Both the position numbers and the translations under genes were made by a program. From positions 11,562 to 75,561 of the forward strand of contig JAZQUY010000005.1 in NCBI GenBank assembly GCA_045631525.1: a stretch of DNA of 64,000 bases. Reading direction: 5' to 3'. This document shows positions 31,242 through 41,416 of this stretch, piece by piece. The stretch comes from SIG440 sp045631525. GTDB lineage: Bacteria; Bacillota; Clostridia; Monoglobales; Monoglobaceae. The notes under the pieces were generated by a model, which had not been told where the DNA came from, made no database searches, and was given only the letters and a program-made list of their open reading frames with translations. Numbering within the stretch: position 1 is the first letter of the stretch; each line of letters opens with the position of its first letter.

Positions 31242-31931
31242 TTAAAATAACTCCAAAACCCAATAAATCACAATGGGAACAAATACGCTTGGAACATAAT
31301 TCATAACCTTTATATTAGTAATTTTCAGCATATTAAACGCCAGTGCAACAATAAGAAGCGAGCCAGTGCTGGTCATTTCTGCAATAATCACATCAGTAAG
31401 CAGTGGTTCCAAAAAGGATGCACAAAAAGTGATTGCGCCCTGATAAACAAGCACAAATACGGCAGAAAGCACCACCCCAAAACCAAGGGTTGACGAAAGC
31501 ACCGCAGCAGCAACTGCATCCATAAGGGATTTGGCAAAAAGTGTTTCGTGATTTCCCGATATTCCACTTTGGAGTGAGCCGACAATAGCCATCGCACCAA
31601 CACAAAACAGCAGACTTGCAGTTACAAAGCCCTTTGCTATTGTCCCATCCTCACCATTTTTATTTACACGTTTTTCCAAGCCTTCTCCAAGCCGTCTGAT
31701 TTTTTCATCAAGGTCAAGCCCTTCGCCTATTATTGTTCCAATCACCATTGACAAAATAACAATCAAAATATTCTGGCATTCCAGCGCTCCGCTTATACCT
31801 ATATAAAGTACACAAAGAGCCAAAGCCCCCATAATACTTTTATTGAGATTTTCGGATATCCCCCGTTTTGCAATCAGTCCTATGCCTCCGCCCAAAACAA
31901 CCGCAATGCAATTCACCCATGTCCCAAGCAT
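31242..31931 (-). CDS. DUF554-family membrane protein
   Basis: A 229-residue protein with six or seven membrane helices. The start 'MLGTWVNCIAVVLGGGIGL' and 'MVIGTIIGEGLDLDEKI' are characteristic of the DUF554 (YdfK/YqgA-like) family; function unknown, possibly transport. AAAGGAGAG precedes the ATG. It is 18 bases upstream of dut and 24 bases after the glycosyltransferase, so it belongs to the same transcription unit. Confidence 0.85.
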   Translation of the reverse strand: MLGTWVNCIAVVLGGGIGLIAKRGISENLNKSIMGALALCVLYIGISGALECQNILIVILSMVIGTIIGEGLDLDEKIRRLGEGLEKRVNKNGEDGTIAKGFVTASLLFCVGAMAIVGSLQSGISGNHETLFAKSLMDAVAAAVLSSTLGFGVVLSAVFVLVYQGAITFCASFLEPLLTDVIIAEMTSTGSLLIVALAFNMLKITNIKVMNYVPSVFVPIVIYWVLELF

Positions 31932-31955
31932 CGAATCTCTCCTTTAAAATCAAAC

Positions 31956-33059
31956 TTAGTTTAGTGACAAAATAAATTCAACAAAATCCTGCGTTGCATT
32001 TGGCTTTCCCAAAAACGAAACAACCTCCCGCATAGCAGAAATTCTGGTTTTGTTTCCCAAAAGCTGAAAAAGTGCCTCATCTATAGGGAAAGTTGAACTC
32101 ATTTTGAGCGCCGCCCCGTTATTTAAGAGGAACTCTACATTTCTGTCCTCCTGCCCAGGTATCGGGTTTGCCATAATCATAGGAAGCCCCTTTGCAAGCG
32201 CCTCACTGGTGGTAAGACCGCCAGGTTTGGTGACCAAACAGTCTGCTGCATCCATAAGCAAGTCAATTTTGTCCGAAAATCCAAAGTTGTATATTTTATG
32301 CCTGAGCTTCATACGGTCAATCCTCTTCTTCAGCTGTTCATTGTGCCCACAAACCGACACAATCTGAAAATCAAGGTTTGTCTCATCGAGAGCTTTAATC
32401 ATTTTTCCTATCTTTCCATAGCCCATACTTCCACTCATAACCAAAACTGTGGTCTTATCATCAAAACCAAGGTTTTCCCTTGCTGTTTTTCTTTCTTCCT
32501 TTTCAGCAAACTTTGGGTCAATAGGAATCCCTATGGGCACAAGCTTTGATGCAGAAATTCCCTTTTTGACTGCCTGATTTTCTAAAAGTTCACTTGCCGT
32601 TACATAATAATCAAGCTTTGCATCCTCCCAATACGGATGCATAGTAAAATCAGTTACAATTCCCACAGTTTTTATTTTTTCATCAAGGCTGTTTGCCACA
32701 GCGCTCACCATAATTGACGCAAAAACGTGTGTGCAAATAATCACGTCGGGTGCATATTTCTTCACAAAGCTCACCAGCTTTTTCGACAAAATCCCGCTGA
32801 GCATTTTCACCACAATGCTGTCAAAGCTATCCTCATCACGTTTTTCTAAAAAACGGTAGCTTTTCCCATAAATCTTGGGCAGGCGCTTGGTAGATACAAG
32901 GTATCCTTGAGAAATAGTCTCCTTGAGAACAGGCGTTATATATTCAAAAGCATCAACCGCTATGGTTTCTACACCCTTTTCGTTGAGGTTGTCGCACAAA
33001 ACCCTTGCAACCTGATTGTGCCCCTGCCCTGTTGTCACTGTAAAAATCAACGCTTTCAT
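31956..33059 (-). CDS. Glycosyltransferase, MGDG synthase/UgtP-like (GT28)
   Basis: A 367-residue GT-B enzyme. The N-terminal domain starts 'MKALIFTVTTGQGHNQVAR', the signature of MGDG synthase and UgtP-type transferases. The C-terminal UDP-sugar domain has 'TVLVMSGSMGYGKIGKMI' and 'TKPGGLTTSEALAKGLPMI'. It likely adds glucose or galactose to diacylglycerol at the membrane, giving glycolipids and lipoteichoic acid anchors; the sugar is not known. GGAGG precedes ATG. Neighbours are addA and a DUF554 gene. Confidence 0.85.
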   Translation of the reverse strand: MKALIFTVTTGQGHNQVARVLCDNLNEKGVETIAVDAFEYITPVLKETISQGYLVSTKRLPKIYGKSYRFLEKRDEDSFDSIVVKMLSGILSKKLVSFVKKYAPDVIICTHVFASIMVSAVANSLDEKIKTVGIVTDFTMHPYWEDAKLDYYVTASELLENQAVKKGISASKLVPIGIPIDPKFAEKEERKTARENLGFDDKTTVLVMSGSMGYGKIGKMIKALDETNLDFQIVSVCGHNEQLKKRIDRMKLRHKIYNFGFSDKIDLLMDAADCLVTKPGGLTTSEALAKGLPMIMANPIPGQEDRNVEFLLNNGAALKMSSTFPIDEALFQLLGNKTRISAMREVVSFLGKPNATQDFVEFILSLN

Positions 33060-33071
33060 TTTTTTCGCCTC

Positions 33072-36000
33072 CTAATCCATAGCTACAAGCTGTCCACAGT
33101 CAAAAAAGTATAAATACGCCTCATCCGTGGGTCTTTCCAAAATCTCCTCCAGCGCTTTTTTGTAATATTTAATCTGGATACTATACTTTTTCTTTGCCTC
33201 ACCGAGAGCGTCCGTATCCTTTATATAGTCGGTTTTAAAGTCCAGAAGAACAACCCGTCCGTCTTTTTCCACAAAAAAGCAGTCAATAATACCCTGCAAA
33301 AGAATGGCGTCTTCCATTCCGTTTTTGTAAATTTCGTCTGCTGTCACCGTTGTGTAAAAACCAAACTCCGTCTCAACCCGCTCAGCTTCTTTCAACCGTT
33401 TCCCCATACTCCCGAGGAAAAATTCTGCAATCTTTTCACAGTCAATAACTTTCACCTGAGCTTCATTTAAAATTCCCTCAGTTTTCAGTTTTTCAACCAA
33501 TGCTCGAACATCTTGGATGCTGTTTATTTTCTTAGGATCTATCATCTGCAAAACAAAGTGAACAATAGTTCCTCGTTCTGCACCACTTATCTTTTTTAAA
33601 TCACTTCTCTCGGTGCTCCTAAGTGGTTCAATCAGCTGAACATATTCTCCATCATCCGATTGCATTCTTTTCACTTCGCTGACAGAAAGTTTCACCGGAA
33701 GAGTTGCTTTTTTCTTGTTTTTATATTCAAAAGCAAGCATTTCCCTGACAGAATCTATGTCCACAACTTTATCCCAAAGCTCTATGTCCTGCACAGCATC
33801 AATCTCTATCTTTTCAGTCTTGTCCTCAAAATTCTCATGAACATATGTAACAAAATCAAAAGTTGCAGTCTTCTCAATCTCTGTTTCATGAATCTCGCAA
33901 TAATCTCTCAAAGCCTTAGCTCCCGGATGTCTGAGGAGCGCCGCACAAAGCCAATCTCTGTAACAATGGATATTTCTTACATAAGCACAAGGAACTGTCC
34001 CATCAGCACGCCAGATATGGTTTTTCAGTTTATTTCTTGACAAATCAAAGGTTCCGGTGATAATAAGCTTTTCACGGGCACGGGTAAGTGCCACATACAA
34101 AAGTCTCATTTCTTCCGAAATCATATCCTTTTTGAGCTTGAGCCCCACTAAGTTTTTGCTCAGCGACATATACCTGATTCGCATACGGGTGTCTGCAAAA
34201 TCCAGTCCTATTCCCCCCTGCTCATCCCAGATGATAGCATTAGACGCATCTCTCAGATTAAATCCATTAGCAGTGTTGGAAAGAACAACCACAGGGAACT
34301 CAAGTCCTTTGGATTTGTGAATACTCATTATCCTGACCACATCCTCGCCCTCACCAAAAGGCTTGGCAGGTGTCATATCCTTATTCTCAGCCCTCATAGT
34401 TTCAATAAAATTCACAAAGCTGAAAAGTCCGCTCATTTTTGTGTGTTCAAATTCTGTTGCACGTTCCAACAGAATTTTAAGATTTCCCTGACGCTCAGCA
34501 CCGTGGTCCAAAGCCCCTACCAATGCATAATATCCACTGTCATAACAAATGCGGTATATCAACTTTTCAACGCTCTCATTCCGAGCATTTTCTCTGAGCT
34601 TTTCAAGATTATTCAAAAACTCTGTCGCACGGACATTTACGCCCTCCGACGCAAAAATGAGCGCATCAAAAAAGCACCCCTCCTTATGATTTTCACGGAT
34701 TTTTGCAAGCTCCTCCGCCGAAAATCCCCATATAGGTGATCGCAAAACTGCAATAAGAGGTATATCCTGACGTGGATTATCCACTATTTGAAGATACGAA
34801 AGAACTGTATTTATTTCAAGTGAGTCAAGATAGCTGTGTCCCACATCACTGTATGACGGAATAGAGTTTTCTCCAAACACACTCTCAAAAATCGGAGCTT
34901 CGTCCTTGGTCTTTCTCATAAGCACAACTATGTCCTTATACCGCACAGGACGCATCGTTTTCAGTTCCTTATCAAAAACCTCCATTTTGCTGTCAATCAT
35001 ATCACGAATACGGCTTGCCACAACCCTTGCCTCAAGTCTCACCCGGTCTTCTTTTTCAAGGGCATTTTCTTTCTCGTCCACTGCACGCACAAGGTGAAAC
35101 TCTGTGGAAAAATCTTTTGTGCGGCTCACATCGGGATAATCAGCACCCCGAACAAGAAACTCCTCGGATGTATAGTTCACATCCCCAACATCCGGCGACA
35201 TAATATTTTTGAACACAAAATTCACCGTATCAACAACTCCGCTACGGCTTCTGAAATTCTTAAAAAGTCTGATTAGGTGTCCGGTGTCTTTTTCTGTTCC
35301 ATACAGCTCATATTTATCCGAAAACAGTTTCGGCACAGCATTCCTGAACTTATAAATGCTCTGTTTCAGGTCGCCAACCATAAAGATATTGCTGTTATTT
35401 TGAGATATTGTCCCAAAAATCACATCCTGAATATTGTTTGTGTCCTGATACTCATCAACAAGAATCATTTTATATTTATTCCTAAGTGCCGCTGCGGCGG
35501 GTGTTTCTTCCCCATTTTTGTTCACAAGAAGTGTCAAAGTTTCATGCTCCAAATCATTAAAGTCAAGAAGTCCCTTTTCTCTCTTTTTTCGGCTGTAACA
35601 TCTGTCCAGCATAAGCACCATATTTTTTAAGGTTCTCACAACCGAATAAGACTTTGCTATACGCTCAATCACCGTTTCTTCATCAAGAACAAATGCTTCG
35701 CAAAGCTCAACATAAACACCCTTTGCCAAATCTCTCAAACTCTTGATTCGGGTCTGCTCCGCAAGCTCCGCTCCCTCTGCTTTTCTTCTGCCAGGCACCA
35801 TCCTTTTGTGGCTGAAACCATCAAGCGCCGCTTTCATGGATGAATAGCTGTCTGTATCAATATGAGAAAAAACTCTTTGAATATCCGAGAACTCATCGTT
35901 CAGGAATACAAAATATGGATGCTCGTTCCCAAGCCCCATTTCCGTATCAGCAATAATCTGCCTATAAATCTCAAAAATCTCCTCTTTTGACTGCTCTACA

Positions 36001-36650
36001 AGTTCCGAAAGGCTTTTCTTCCACCATCCGCCAAAAGTGCCAAAGCGAAACACGTCCCGATAAGCACGCACAGCCTCATTTAGCCACTTTTCAGGGTATG
36101 CCATACTGCGGCTGAAGTTATGGAGCGACAAAAGCCATTTTCTCAGCTCACCATCATTTTTCGTGCCACCATAACCCGAAACCAAATCAGCGAAAGACTT
36201 GTATTTGTCAATATTCTTATAATATCTTTCAAGAATTTCCTCAAGAGCCTGTTTGAGAAGTATTGCATTTTCTGTTTCATCCGCTATGGTAAAATCAACA
36301 GGCAAATCCGTCATCTGTATATTATTTTTTAGTGTATTGAGACAAAAGGAATGTACCGTTGATATGCTTGCAGAATGCATAAGCAGTCTTTGTCTTATAA
36401 GATGTTCGTCGTTTGGATTTTCTTTCAGTTCGGAAAGGATAGCCTTTTTGATTTTTTCCCTCATTTCGCTTGCCGCCGCTTCAGTAAAGGTAAGTACAAG
36501 CAGTTCATCCAGTGAGATTTTATCATTTTTCACAAGCTCAATTATTCTCTGAACCAAAACTGCAGTCTTTCCTGAGCCTGCCGCCGCAGCAAGAAGAATA
36601 TTTTGTCCCTTATAGCTAATGGCTTCATACTGTTCATCTGTCCATTTCAT
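33072..36650 (-). CDS. addA: ATP-dependent helicase/nuclease subunit AddA
   Basis: A 1192-residue UvrD-like helicase with nuclease. Walker A 'AAAGSGKTAVLVQRI' is at ~20-34, the UvrD motif II is 'LVDEYQDTNNIQ', and motif VI 'LLYVALTRAREKL'. The C-terminal RecB-like nuclease has 'GIIDCFFVEKDGRVVLLDFK' with the catalytic Asp and Lys of 'DFKTD'. It should process double-strand ends for recombination with AddB. addB, usually just upstream, is not here; a RluA-family gene takes that place. Length is normal for AddA. Confidence 0.93.
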   Translation of the reverse strand: MKWTDEQYEAISYKGQNILLAAAAGSGKTAVLVQRIIELVKNDKISLDELLVLTFTEAAASEMREKIKKAILSELKENPNDEHLIRQRLLMHSASISTVHSFCLNTLKNNIQMTDLPVDFTIADETENAILLKQALEEILERYYKNIDKYKSFADLVSGYGGTKNDGELRKWLLSLHNFSRSMAYPEKWLNEAVRAYRDVFRFGTFGGWWKKSLSELVEQSKEEIFEIYRQIIADTEMGLGNEHPYFVFLNDEFSDIQRVFSHIDTDSYSSMKAALDGFSHKRMVPGRRKAEGAELAEQTRIKSLRDLAKGVYVELCEAFVLDEETVIERIAKSYSVVRTLKNMVLMLDRCYSRKKREKGLLDFNDLEHETLTLLVNKNGEETPAAAALRNKYKMILVDEYQDTNNIQDVIFGTISQNNSNIFMVGDLKQSIYKFRNAVPKLFSDKYELYGTEKDTGHLIRLFKNFRSRSGVVDTVNFVFKNIMSPDVGDVNYTSEEFLVRGADYPDVSRTKDFSTEFHLVRAVDEKENALEKEDRVRLEARVVASRIRDMIDSKMEVFDKELKTMRPVRYKDIVVLMRKTKDEAPIFESVFGENSIPSYSDVGHSYLDSLEINTVLSYLQIVDNPRQDIPLIAVLRSPIWGFSAEELAKIRENHKEGCFFDALIFASEGVNVRATEFLNNLEKLRENARNESVEKLIYRICYDSGYYALVGALDHGAERQGNLKILLERATEFEHTKMSGLFSFVNFIETMRAENKDMTPAKPFGEGEDVVRIMSIHKSKGLEFPVVVLSNTANGFNLRDASNAIIWDEQGGIGLDFADTRMRIRYMSLSKNLVGLKLKKDMISEEMRLLYVALTRAREKLIITGTFDLSRNKLKNHIWRADGTVPCAYVRNIHCYRDWLCAALLRHPGAKALRDYCEIHETEIEKTATFDFVTYVHENFEDKTEKIEIDAVQDIELWDKVVDIDSVREMLAFEYKNKKKATLPVKLSVSEVKRMQSDDGEYVQLIEPLRSTERSDLKKISGAERGTIVHFVLQMIDPKKINSIQDVRALVEKLKTEGILNEAQVKVIDCEKIAEFFLGSMGKRLKEAERVETEFGFYTTVTADEIYKNGMEDAILLQGIIDCFFVEKDGRVVLLDFKTDYIKDTDALGEAKKKYSIQIKYYKKALEEILERPTDEAYLYFFDCGQLVAMD

Positions 36651-36686
36651 ATGCTAAAATCTCACCGTCCTTTCATATATCAATTT

Positions 36687-37583
36687 CTACTTTGTTTCAA
36701 TCACTTTCCCATTAAGATACTCAAGTTCTCCCGCTGGCGTTTTGAAATCAAATTCAATTTTATAAGCCCGAAGCTGCTGAAAATCCTTTTTACCGTTTTT
36801 CTTTGCTCCATACTTAACATCCCCAATCAAAGGACAGCCTTTTGATGCAAAGCTTGCCCTTATCTGATGGGTCCGCCCCGTAAGAAGCTGGACCTCAAAG
36901 GCTCCGTCATCATCAAGCTTTCGAAAAAGCGTTTCACAATATTTTGAGTTCGGAACCTCTTTTTCAAAAAAATAAACCTTTCGTTCTTTTTCATTCTTCA
37001 AGGTATACCCCACTATCTTGCCTGATTTTTCAAGCCTTTCAGGGTTCTCCGCCTTAAGGATATAATATTTGTTTATTTCACGGCCTCTTATTTTTTCGTT
37101 TATTATCCGAAGTGCCATCGCATTCTTGGCAGCAATAACAAGCCCCGATGTGTTTTTGTCTATCCGATTGCAAAGAGCAGGGGCAAAAGTATGCTCTTTT
37201 TCAGGAACAAACTCACCTTTTTTCACAAGATAAGCAGTTATGCTGTCCAAAATACATCCTTTTTCACCGTGCACAGCCACCCCTGATGGCTTATCTGCCA
37301 CAAGAATGTTTTCATCCTCGTACGCTATGCACAAATTCCCCTCTTCAAATTCAAAGGCTTGCTCACTTTTTTCATTCTCAAAAAACTCATCATTGATATA
37401 AAGTTCAAGAACGTCGCCGACATTCAAAACATACGAAATCTCCTGTTTCTTGCCGTTGACCTTGACCCTTTTTTTTCTAAGCCATTTGTAAATCATCCCC
37501 ATTGACGCAGTCTTTAAAAGTTTTGACAAAAACTTGTCCAGTCTTTGTCCCGCATCGTTGGGTCCTGCCACTATTTTTTTCAT
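36687..37583 (-). CDS. RluA-family pseudouridine synthase with S4 domain
   Basis: A 298-residue rRNA/tRNA-modifying enzyme. The S4 RNA-binding domain (~10-65) has 'AGQRLDKFLSKLL' and 'YKWLRKKRVKVNGKK'. The catalytic domain contains 'VADKPSGVAVHG' and 'LCNRIDKNTSGLVIAAK' with the active-site Asp, then 'LLTGRTHQIRASFASKG'. Asn replaces the usual His before the Arg, which is seen in other Firmicutes members. Start ATG 37583 has GGAG 6 bases upstream. The RNA site modified cannot be told from sequence. Confidence 0.85.
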   Translation of the reverse strand: MKKIVAGPNDAGQRLDKFLSKLLKTASMGMIYKWLRKKRVKVNGKKQEISYVLNVGDVLELYINDEFFENEKSEQAFEFEEGNLCIAYEDENILVADKPSGVAVHGEKGCILDSITAYLVKKGEFVPEKEHTFAPALCNRIDKNTSGLVIAAKNAMALRIINEKIRGREINKYYILKAENPERLEKSGKIVGYTLKNEKERKVYFFEKEVPNSKYCETLFRKLDDDGAFEVQLLTGRTHQIRASFASKGCPLIGDVKYGAKKNGKKDFQQLRAYKIEFDFKTPAGELEYLNGKVIETK

Positions 37584-37619
37584 AGCAAACTCCATTCTGT
37601 CGCCTTGAGGCAGAGAAAA

Positions 37620-39494
37620 TCAAACTATTTTATTCTGCTTGAGATAAACCACCAAAACTGCAATATCTGCAGGGGAAACCCCTGATATTCTTGATGCCTG
37701 ACCGATTGATGAAGGTCTTATTTTTTCAAGCTTTTGCCTTGCCTCAAGTCTAAGACCGCCAATTTTTTCATAGTCAATGCTTTCGGGGATTTTCTTGTTC
37801 TCCATTTTTCTGAACTGATTCGCCTGAACAATCTGTCGGTTTATATAACCCTCATACTTTATACTGATTTCCACCTGTTCTGTGACCTCTTTTGGAAGCA
37901 TTTTTCTGTTCTTGTCAAGAACCGAAAGTCCATCATATGAAACCTCAGGACGCTTTAACATATCAGATGCCCTTATTCCACTTGAAACTGTGGTACTACC
38001 CACACTCTCCAAAAAATCGTTGACTTCCTTTGAGGGTGGGAAAACAATCCCCTGAAGTCTCTCTTTTTCTTCTTCTATCAAACGTTTCTTTTCACAAAAT
38101 TCGTCATATCGAGCCTTACCTATAAGTCCTATTTCATATCCTTTTTCAGTAAGCCTCAAATCCGCATTATCCTGACGGAGTATAAGACGATATTCTGAGC
38201 GCGAAGTCATCATTCTGTATGGCTCGTTTGTGCCCTTTGTCACCAAATCATCAATGAGCGTACCAATATATGCATCACTTCTGTCCAAAGTGAAAGGCTC
38301 TTTTCCCTGAAGCTTTCTTGCCGCATTTATTCCAGCAATAAGTCCCTGCGCCGCAGCCTCTTCATAGCCCGATGTTCCGTTAAACTGTCCTGCACCAAAA
38401 AGACCCGGAATGTTTTTAAACTCCAAAGTGTTTTTTAGCTGCAAAGGATTGCAACAATCATATTCAATGGCATAAGCGTTTCTTGTAACATGGGCATTTT
38501 CAAGACCGGGAAGGGTTTTCAGCATCTCTATCTGCACGTCTTCAGGAAGACTGCTTGAAAAACCCTGAATATACATTTCCTCAGTATCCTCACCCATAGG
38601 CTCAATAAAAAGCTGATGCCGCTCCTTATCCTTGAAACGTACAATCTTGTCCTCGATAGACGGACAATACCTTGGTCCGATACCCTTTATGTCACCCCCA
38701 TAAAGAGGTGAGCGGTGAATGTTATCAAGTATAACCTTGTGTGTTTTTTCATTGGTGTATGTCACAAAACAACTGACTGTATTTTTCAGTTCTTCCTTGG
38801 TTTCAAAGGAAAATGGAGTGATTTCTTCATCACCAAGCTGCTCCTCAAGCTGCGAAAAATCAATGCTCCGTCTGTTTACTCTCGGTGGTGTTCCTGTTTT
38901 GAATCGCACAAGCTCAACACCAATATCCCTGAGGTTCTTCGAAAGCTCGGTCGCTGGAAAAACCCCGTCAGGTCCGCTTTCCTGACTGAATTCGCCTATT
39001 ATTATCCTTGACTTTAAATATGTACCCGTTGACACGATAACCGCACGACAAAGATATTCAGCACCCATACGTGTTTCAACAGACCTTACGGCACCGTTTT
39101 CATCAAGATTTACTTTCACGATTTCGCCCTGACGCACATCAAGTCCCTCGCACAGTTCGAGGCGATGCTTCATTTCATTCTGATATGCGCGTCTGTCAAT
39201 CTGTGCACGCAAAGAATACACCGCAGGACCCTTTCCACGGTTAAGTATTCTGGACTGCAAAAGTGTTGCATCCGCCGCCTTTCCCATTTCGCCGCCAAGG
39301 GCATCAATTTCACGCACCAGATGTCCCTTTGCTGTTCCCCCGATACTTGGGTTACAAGGAAGATTTGCAATGCTGTCAAGGCTTATTGAAAAAAGGCAGG
39401 TTTTTGCCCCAAGCCGAGCTGCCGCAAAAGACGCCTCAACACCGGCATGTCCTCCGCCTATAACTATTACATCATAACTGTCTGCTACAAACAA
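37620..39494 (-). CDS. mnmG: tRNA uridine-5-carboxymethylaminomethyl(34) synthesis enzyme MnmG (GidA)
   Basis: A 624-residue FAD enzyme that with MnmE modifies the wobble uridine of tRNAs. FAD binding is at 'DVIVIGGGHAGVEAS' near the N-terminus; 'NPSIGGTAKGHLVREID' follows, then 'FKTGTPPRV' and the conserved Cys-rich 'GPRYCPSIEDKIVRF'. The C-terminal helical domain is intact. The start is TTG 39494, six bases after GGAGGG; the longer reading would overlap the upstream gene. Length ~624 is normal. Confidence 0.94.
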   Translation of the reverse strand: MFVADSYDVIVIGGGHAGVEASFAAARLGAKTCLFSISLDSIANLPCNPSIGGTAKGHLVREIDALGGEMGKAADATLLQSRILNRGKGPAVYSLRAQIDRRAYQNEMKHRLELCEGLDVRQGEIVKVNLDENGAVRSVETRMGAEYLCRAVIVSTGTYLKSRIIIGEFSQESGPDGVFPATELSKNLRDIGVELVRFKTGTPPRVNRRSIDFSQLEEQLGDEEITPFSFETKEELKNTVSCFVTYTNEKTHKVILDNIHRSPLYGGDIKGIGPRYCPSIEDKIVRFKDKERHQLFIEPMGEDTEEMYIQGFSSSLPEDVQIEMLKTLPGLENAHVTRNAYAIEYDCCNPLQLKNTLEFKNIPGLFGAGQFNGTSGYEEAAAQGLIAGINAARKLQGKEPFTLDRSDAYIGTLIDDLVTKGTNEPYRMMTSRSEYRLILRQDNADLRLTEKGYEIGLIGKARYDEFCEKKRLIEEEKERLQGIVFPPSKEVNDFLESVGSTTVSSGIRASDMLKRPEVSYDGLSVLDKNRKMLPKEVTEQVEISIKYEGYINRQIVQANQFRKMENKKIPESIDYEKIGGLRLEARQKLEKIRPSSIGQASRISGVSPADIAVLVVYLKQNKIV

Positions 39495-39507
39495 AATATT
39501 CCCTCCA

Positions 39508-40038
39508 TTAAGCCTTGTCTTCTGTACACACTTTGAGAATTTCCTCATAAATTCTTCTTGAATTTTCTTTAAAGTGCCGAGCCACACGCTCTGCATCCCG
39601 ACGCTTGCCCATATTGAGATTAAGTTCCATAATGGGAACCTTATTTTCCAGAATACTGCATCTCGCCATGTACTGGTCGCTCGTCACGGGAATGACCTCA
39701 GCTTTTACGGCATCAGGGTCAACAATTTCGTCATACTTGACCCGTCCGATAGCATCGTCTATTTTTTGCCTTACGCTGTACGGAACCCGGGTTTTGAAAA
39801 ACCGATACGCCTCTTCACCGCTTTCGGTGAGGCAAAATGCCTCCTCGTTGCGATAAAACTTTTTCACGATATACCCGTCTTCCAAAAGCTCTGCCAGAAC
39901 TTCCGCCAGGTCAAAATACTGCATAATCTCCTTATCCCAGGTAAAAATCCGATAGGTAAGGTCCATATTTATTGGTGCCTTATACTGTTTTATTGCATAA
40001 ACCACCGAAAATTTCATTTCCTCTTTTTCAAGATACAT
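39508..40038 (-). CDS. DUF4364-family protein
   Basis: A 176-residue protein. The N-terminal 70 residues resemble a winged helix ('DLAEVLAELLEDGYIVKKF' then 'YRNEEAFCLTESGEEAYRFF'). The remaining part is alpha/beta with 'MARCSILENKVPIMELNLN'. The family is common next to mnmG in Clostridia and has no known function; a DNA-binding regulator role is possible. GAGGA precedes the ATG by eight bases. Confidence 0.8.
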   Translation of the reverse strand: MYLEKEEMKFSVVYAIKQYKAPINMDLTYRIFTWDKEIMQYFDLAEVLAELLEDGYIVKKFYRNEEAFCLTESGEEAYRFFKTRVPYSVRQKIDDAIGRVKYDEIVDPDAVKAEVIPVTSDQYMARCSILENKVPIMELNLNMGKRRDAERVARHFKENSRRIYEEILKVCTEDKA

Positions 40039-40067
40039 ACAAAATCATCCTCTGTACCCAAAATATT

Positions 40068-40910
40068 TTATTTATGCTTAAAATACAATCCAAAAACTCC
40101 AAGCCCCGCATGGCAGGTGATAATGGGCCCAACTTCTGCAATGCTCACCGATTTTGGCGAAATTCTTTCTTCAAGCATAGTCTTCAGGATTTCCGCTTTT
40201 TCAGGAGCATCCGCGTGCAAAACATAAATTTCAGCATTCTCAGGGTCAAGGATACTCTCTTCAACATGGTCAACAATTTTCGCAATAGCACGCTTTAATC
40301 CCTTAACCTTTGCAAACGCCTCAACCATGCCATCATTTGACCAAAGGATAGGCTTTATATCAAGAACGGATGACACCACCATTGTTGTCGCCTTGATTCT
40401 TCCACCTTTTTTGAGGGTAGTCAAATCATCCACTATGAAATAGACCTTGTCTTTTTCAAAGCGTTCCTTGAGGAATTCAACTATTTTCTCCTTTGATTCA
40501 CCATTTTCAGCCATCTTTGCCGCTTCAACAACATTCGCACCTATGCCATAGCTGTACATACTTGAATCAATTATCGTAATGTTAAATCCCTCTTCTTGAA
40601 GTTCACCCGCTATCATACGTGCAGTATTCACAATACCGCTGCTGTTGGCAGGAATAGTGATATGAATAATCTCATTTTCCTTTCCCAATTCACGATACAT
40701 ATTTTCCAGTATATCAGGGGTCGCCTGACTGGTTGAAGGCATTTCCGTTTGAGCCTTAAACTTTTCATAAAACATCTTTGGGGTATAGTCAATATCCGCC
40801 AATATACTTTCATCACCGCAGTTGATATAAAAAGGAAGAACCTTTATGCCATATCTTTCCGCCTGTTCCTTTGTAATGTCCGCAGACATATCTGTCATTA
40901 TTTTAATCAT
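40068..40910 (-). CDS. DegV-family protein (FakB-like fatty-acid binding)
   Basis: A 280-residue protein of the DegV fold. 'KIMTDMSADITKEQAERYGI' at the start and 'TSQATPDILENMYRELG' with the fatty-acid-headgroup Ser/Thr, 'ITIPANSSGIVNTARM' and 'IIDSSMYSYGIG' are typical. FakB proteins present bound fatty acid to the kinase FakA; a FakA gene lies at 44328. The ATG at 40910 overlaps the TGA of trmL, so it is coupled; a further ATG upstream is in-frame. Confidence 0.88.
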   Translation of the reverse strand: MIKIMTDMSADITKEQAERYGIKVLPFYINCGDESILADIDYTPKMFYEKFKAQTEMPSTSQATPDILENMYRELGKENEIIHITIPANSSGIVNTARMIAGELQEEGFNITIIDSSMYSYGIGANVVEAAKMAENGESKEKIVEFLKERFEKDKVYFIVDDLTTLKKGGRIKATTMVVSSVLDIKPILWSNDGMVEAFAKVKGLKRAIAKIVDHVEESILDPENAEIYVLHADAPEKAEILKTMLEERISPKSVSIAEVGPIITCHAGLGVFGLYFKHK

Positions 40911-41404
40911 TTTAAAAGACATCCTTTCTCTTCTAAATTTTCAAAGTCCCCTTGTCTCAAAACCTCGTATGCCACTATCGCAACCGAGTTTGAAAGATTG
41001 AGCGAACGTTTATTTTCTTTCATTGGTATCCTGATACACTCTTCAAGATTTTCTTTCAGCAAGTCTTCAGGAAGACCCTTTGTTTCCTTGCCAAACACCA
41101 AAAATATATCCTTATCCTCTCTCACGGGGAACTCCACCGAGCTATAACTCCTCGGCGCTTTGGTGGTACAAAAATAAAATACACCACCTGGATATTTTGC
41201 CCTGATTTCATTAAAGCTATTATATTCAAAAATCTCTAATTCATCCCAGTAATCAAGCCCGGCGCGCCTCACAGCCTTTTCGCTTATGTCAAAGCCAAGA
41301 GGATGCACAAGATGGAGACGCGCATCAATAACCGAGCAAGTTCTTGAAATATTTCCCGTATTTGACGGAATTTCAGGTTCTACCAAAACTATATTAAGCT
41401 TCAT
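40907..41404 (-). CDS. trmL: tRNA (cytidine/uridine-2'-O-)-methyltransferase TrmL
   Basis: A 165-residue SPOUT methyltransferase. The start 'LNIVLVEPEIPSNTGNISR' (split) contains the N-terminal 'EPEIPSNTGNI' motif of TrmL. The knot region has 'DIFLVFGKETKGLPEDLL', 'RIPMKENKRSLNLSNSVAI'. It methylates the wobble base of tRNA-Leu. The gene is compact, overlapping the DegV gene. Normal length. Confidence 0.9.
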   Translation of the reverse strand: MKLNIVLVEPEIPSNTGNISRTCSVIDARLHLVHPLGFDISEKAVRRAGLDYWDELEIFEYNSFNEIRAKYPGGVFYFCTTKAPRSYSSVEFPVREDKDIFLVFGKETKGLPEDLLKENLEECIRIPMKENKRSLNLSNSVAIVAYEVLRQGDFENLEEKGCLLK

Positions 41405-41416
41405 TTCATCTGTCCT

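Noticed and set aside
39495..39596. Longer N-terminus for MnmG
   Set aside because: Overlaps the DUF4364 gene end and is unlike MnmG; the TTG after GGAGGG gives the normal length.
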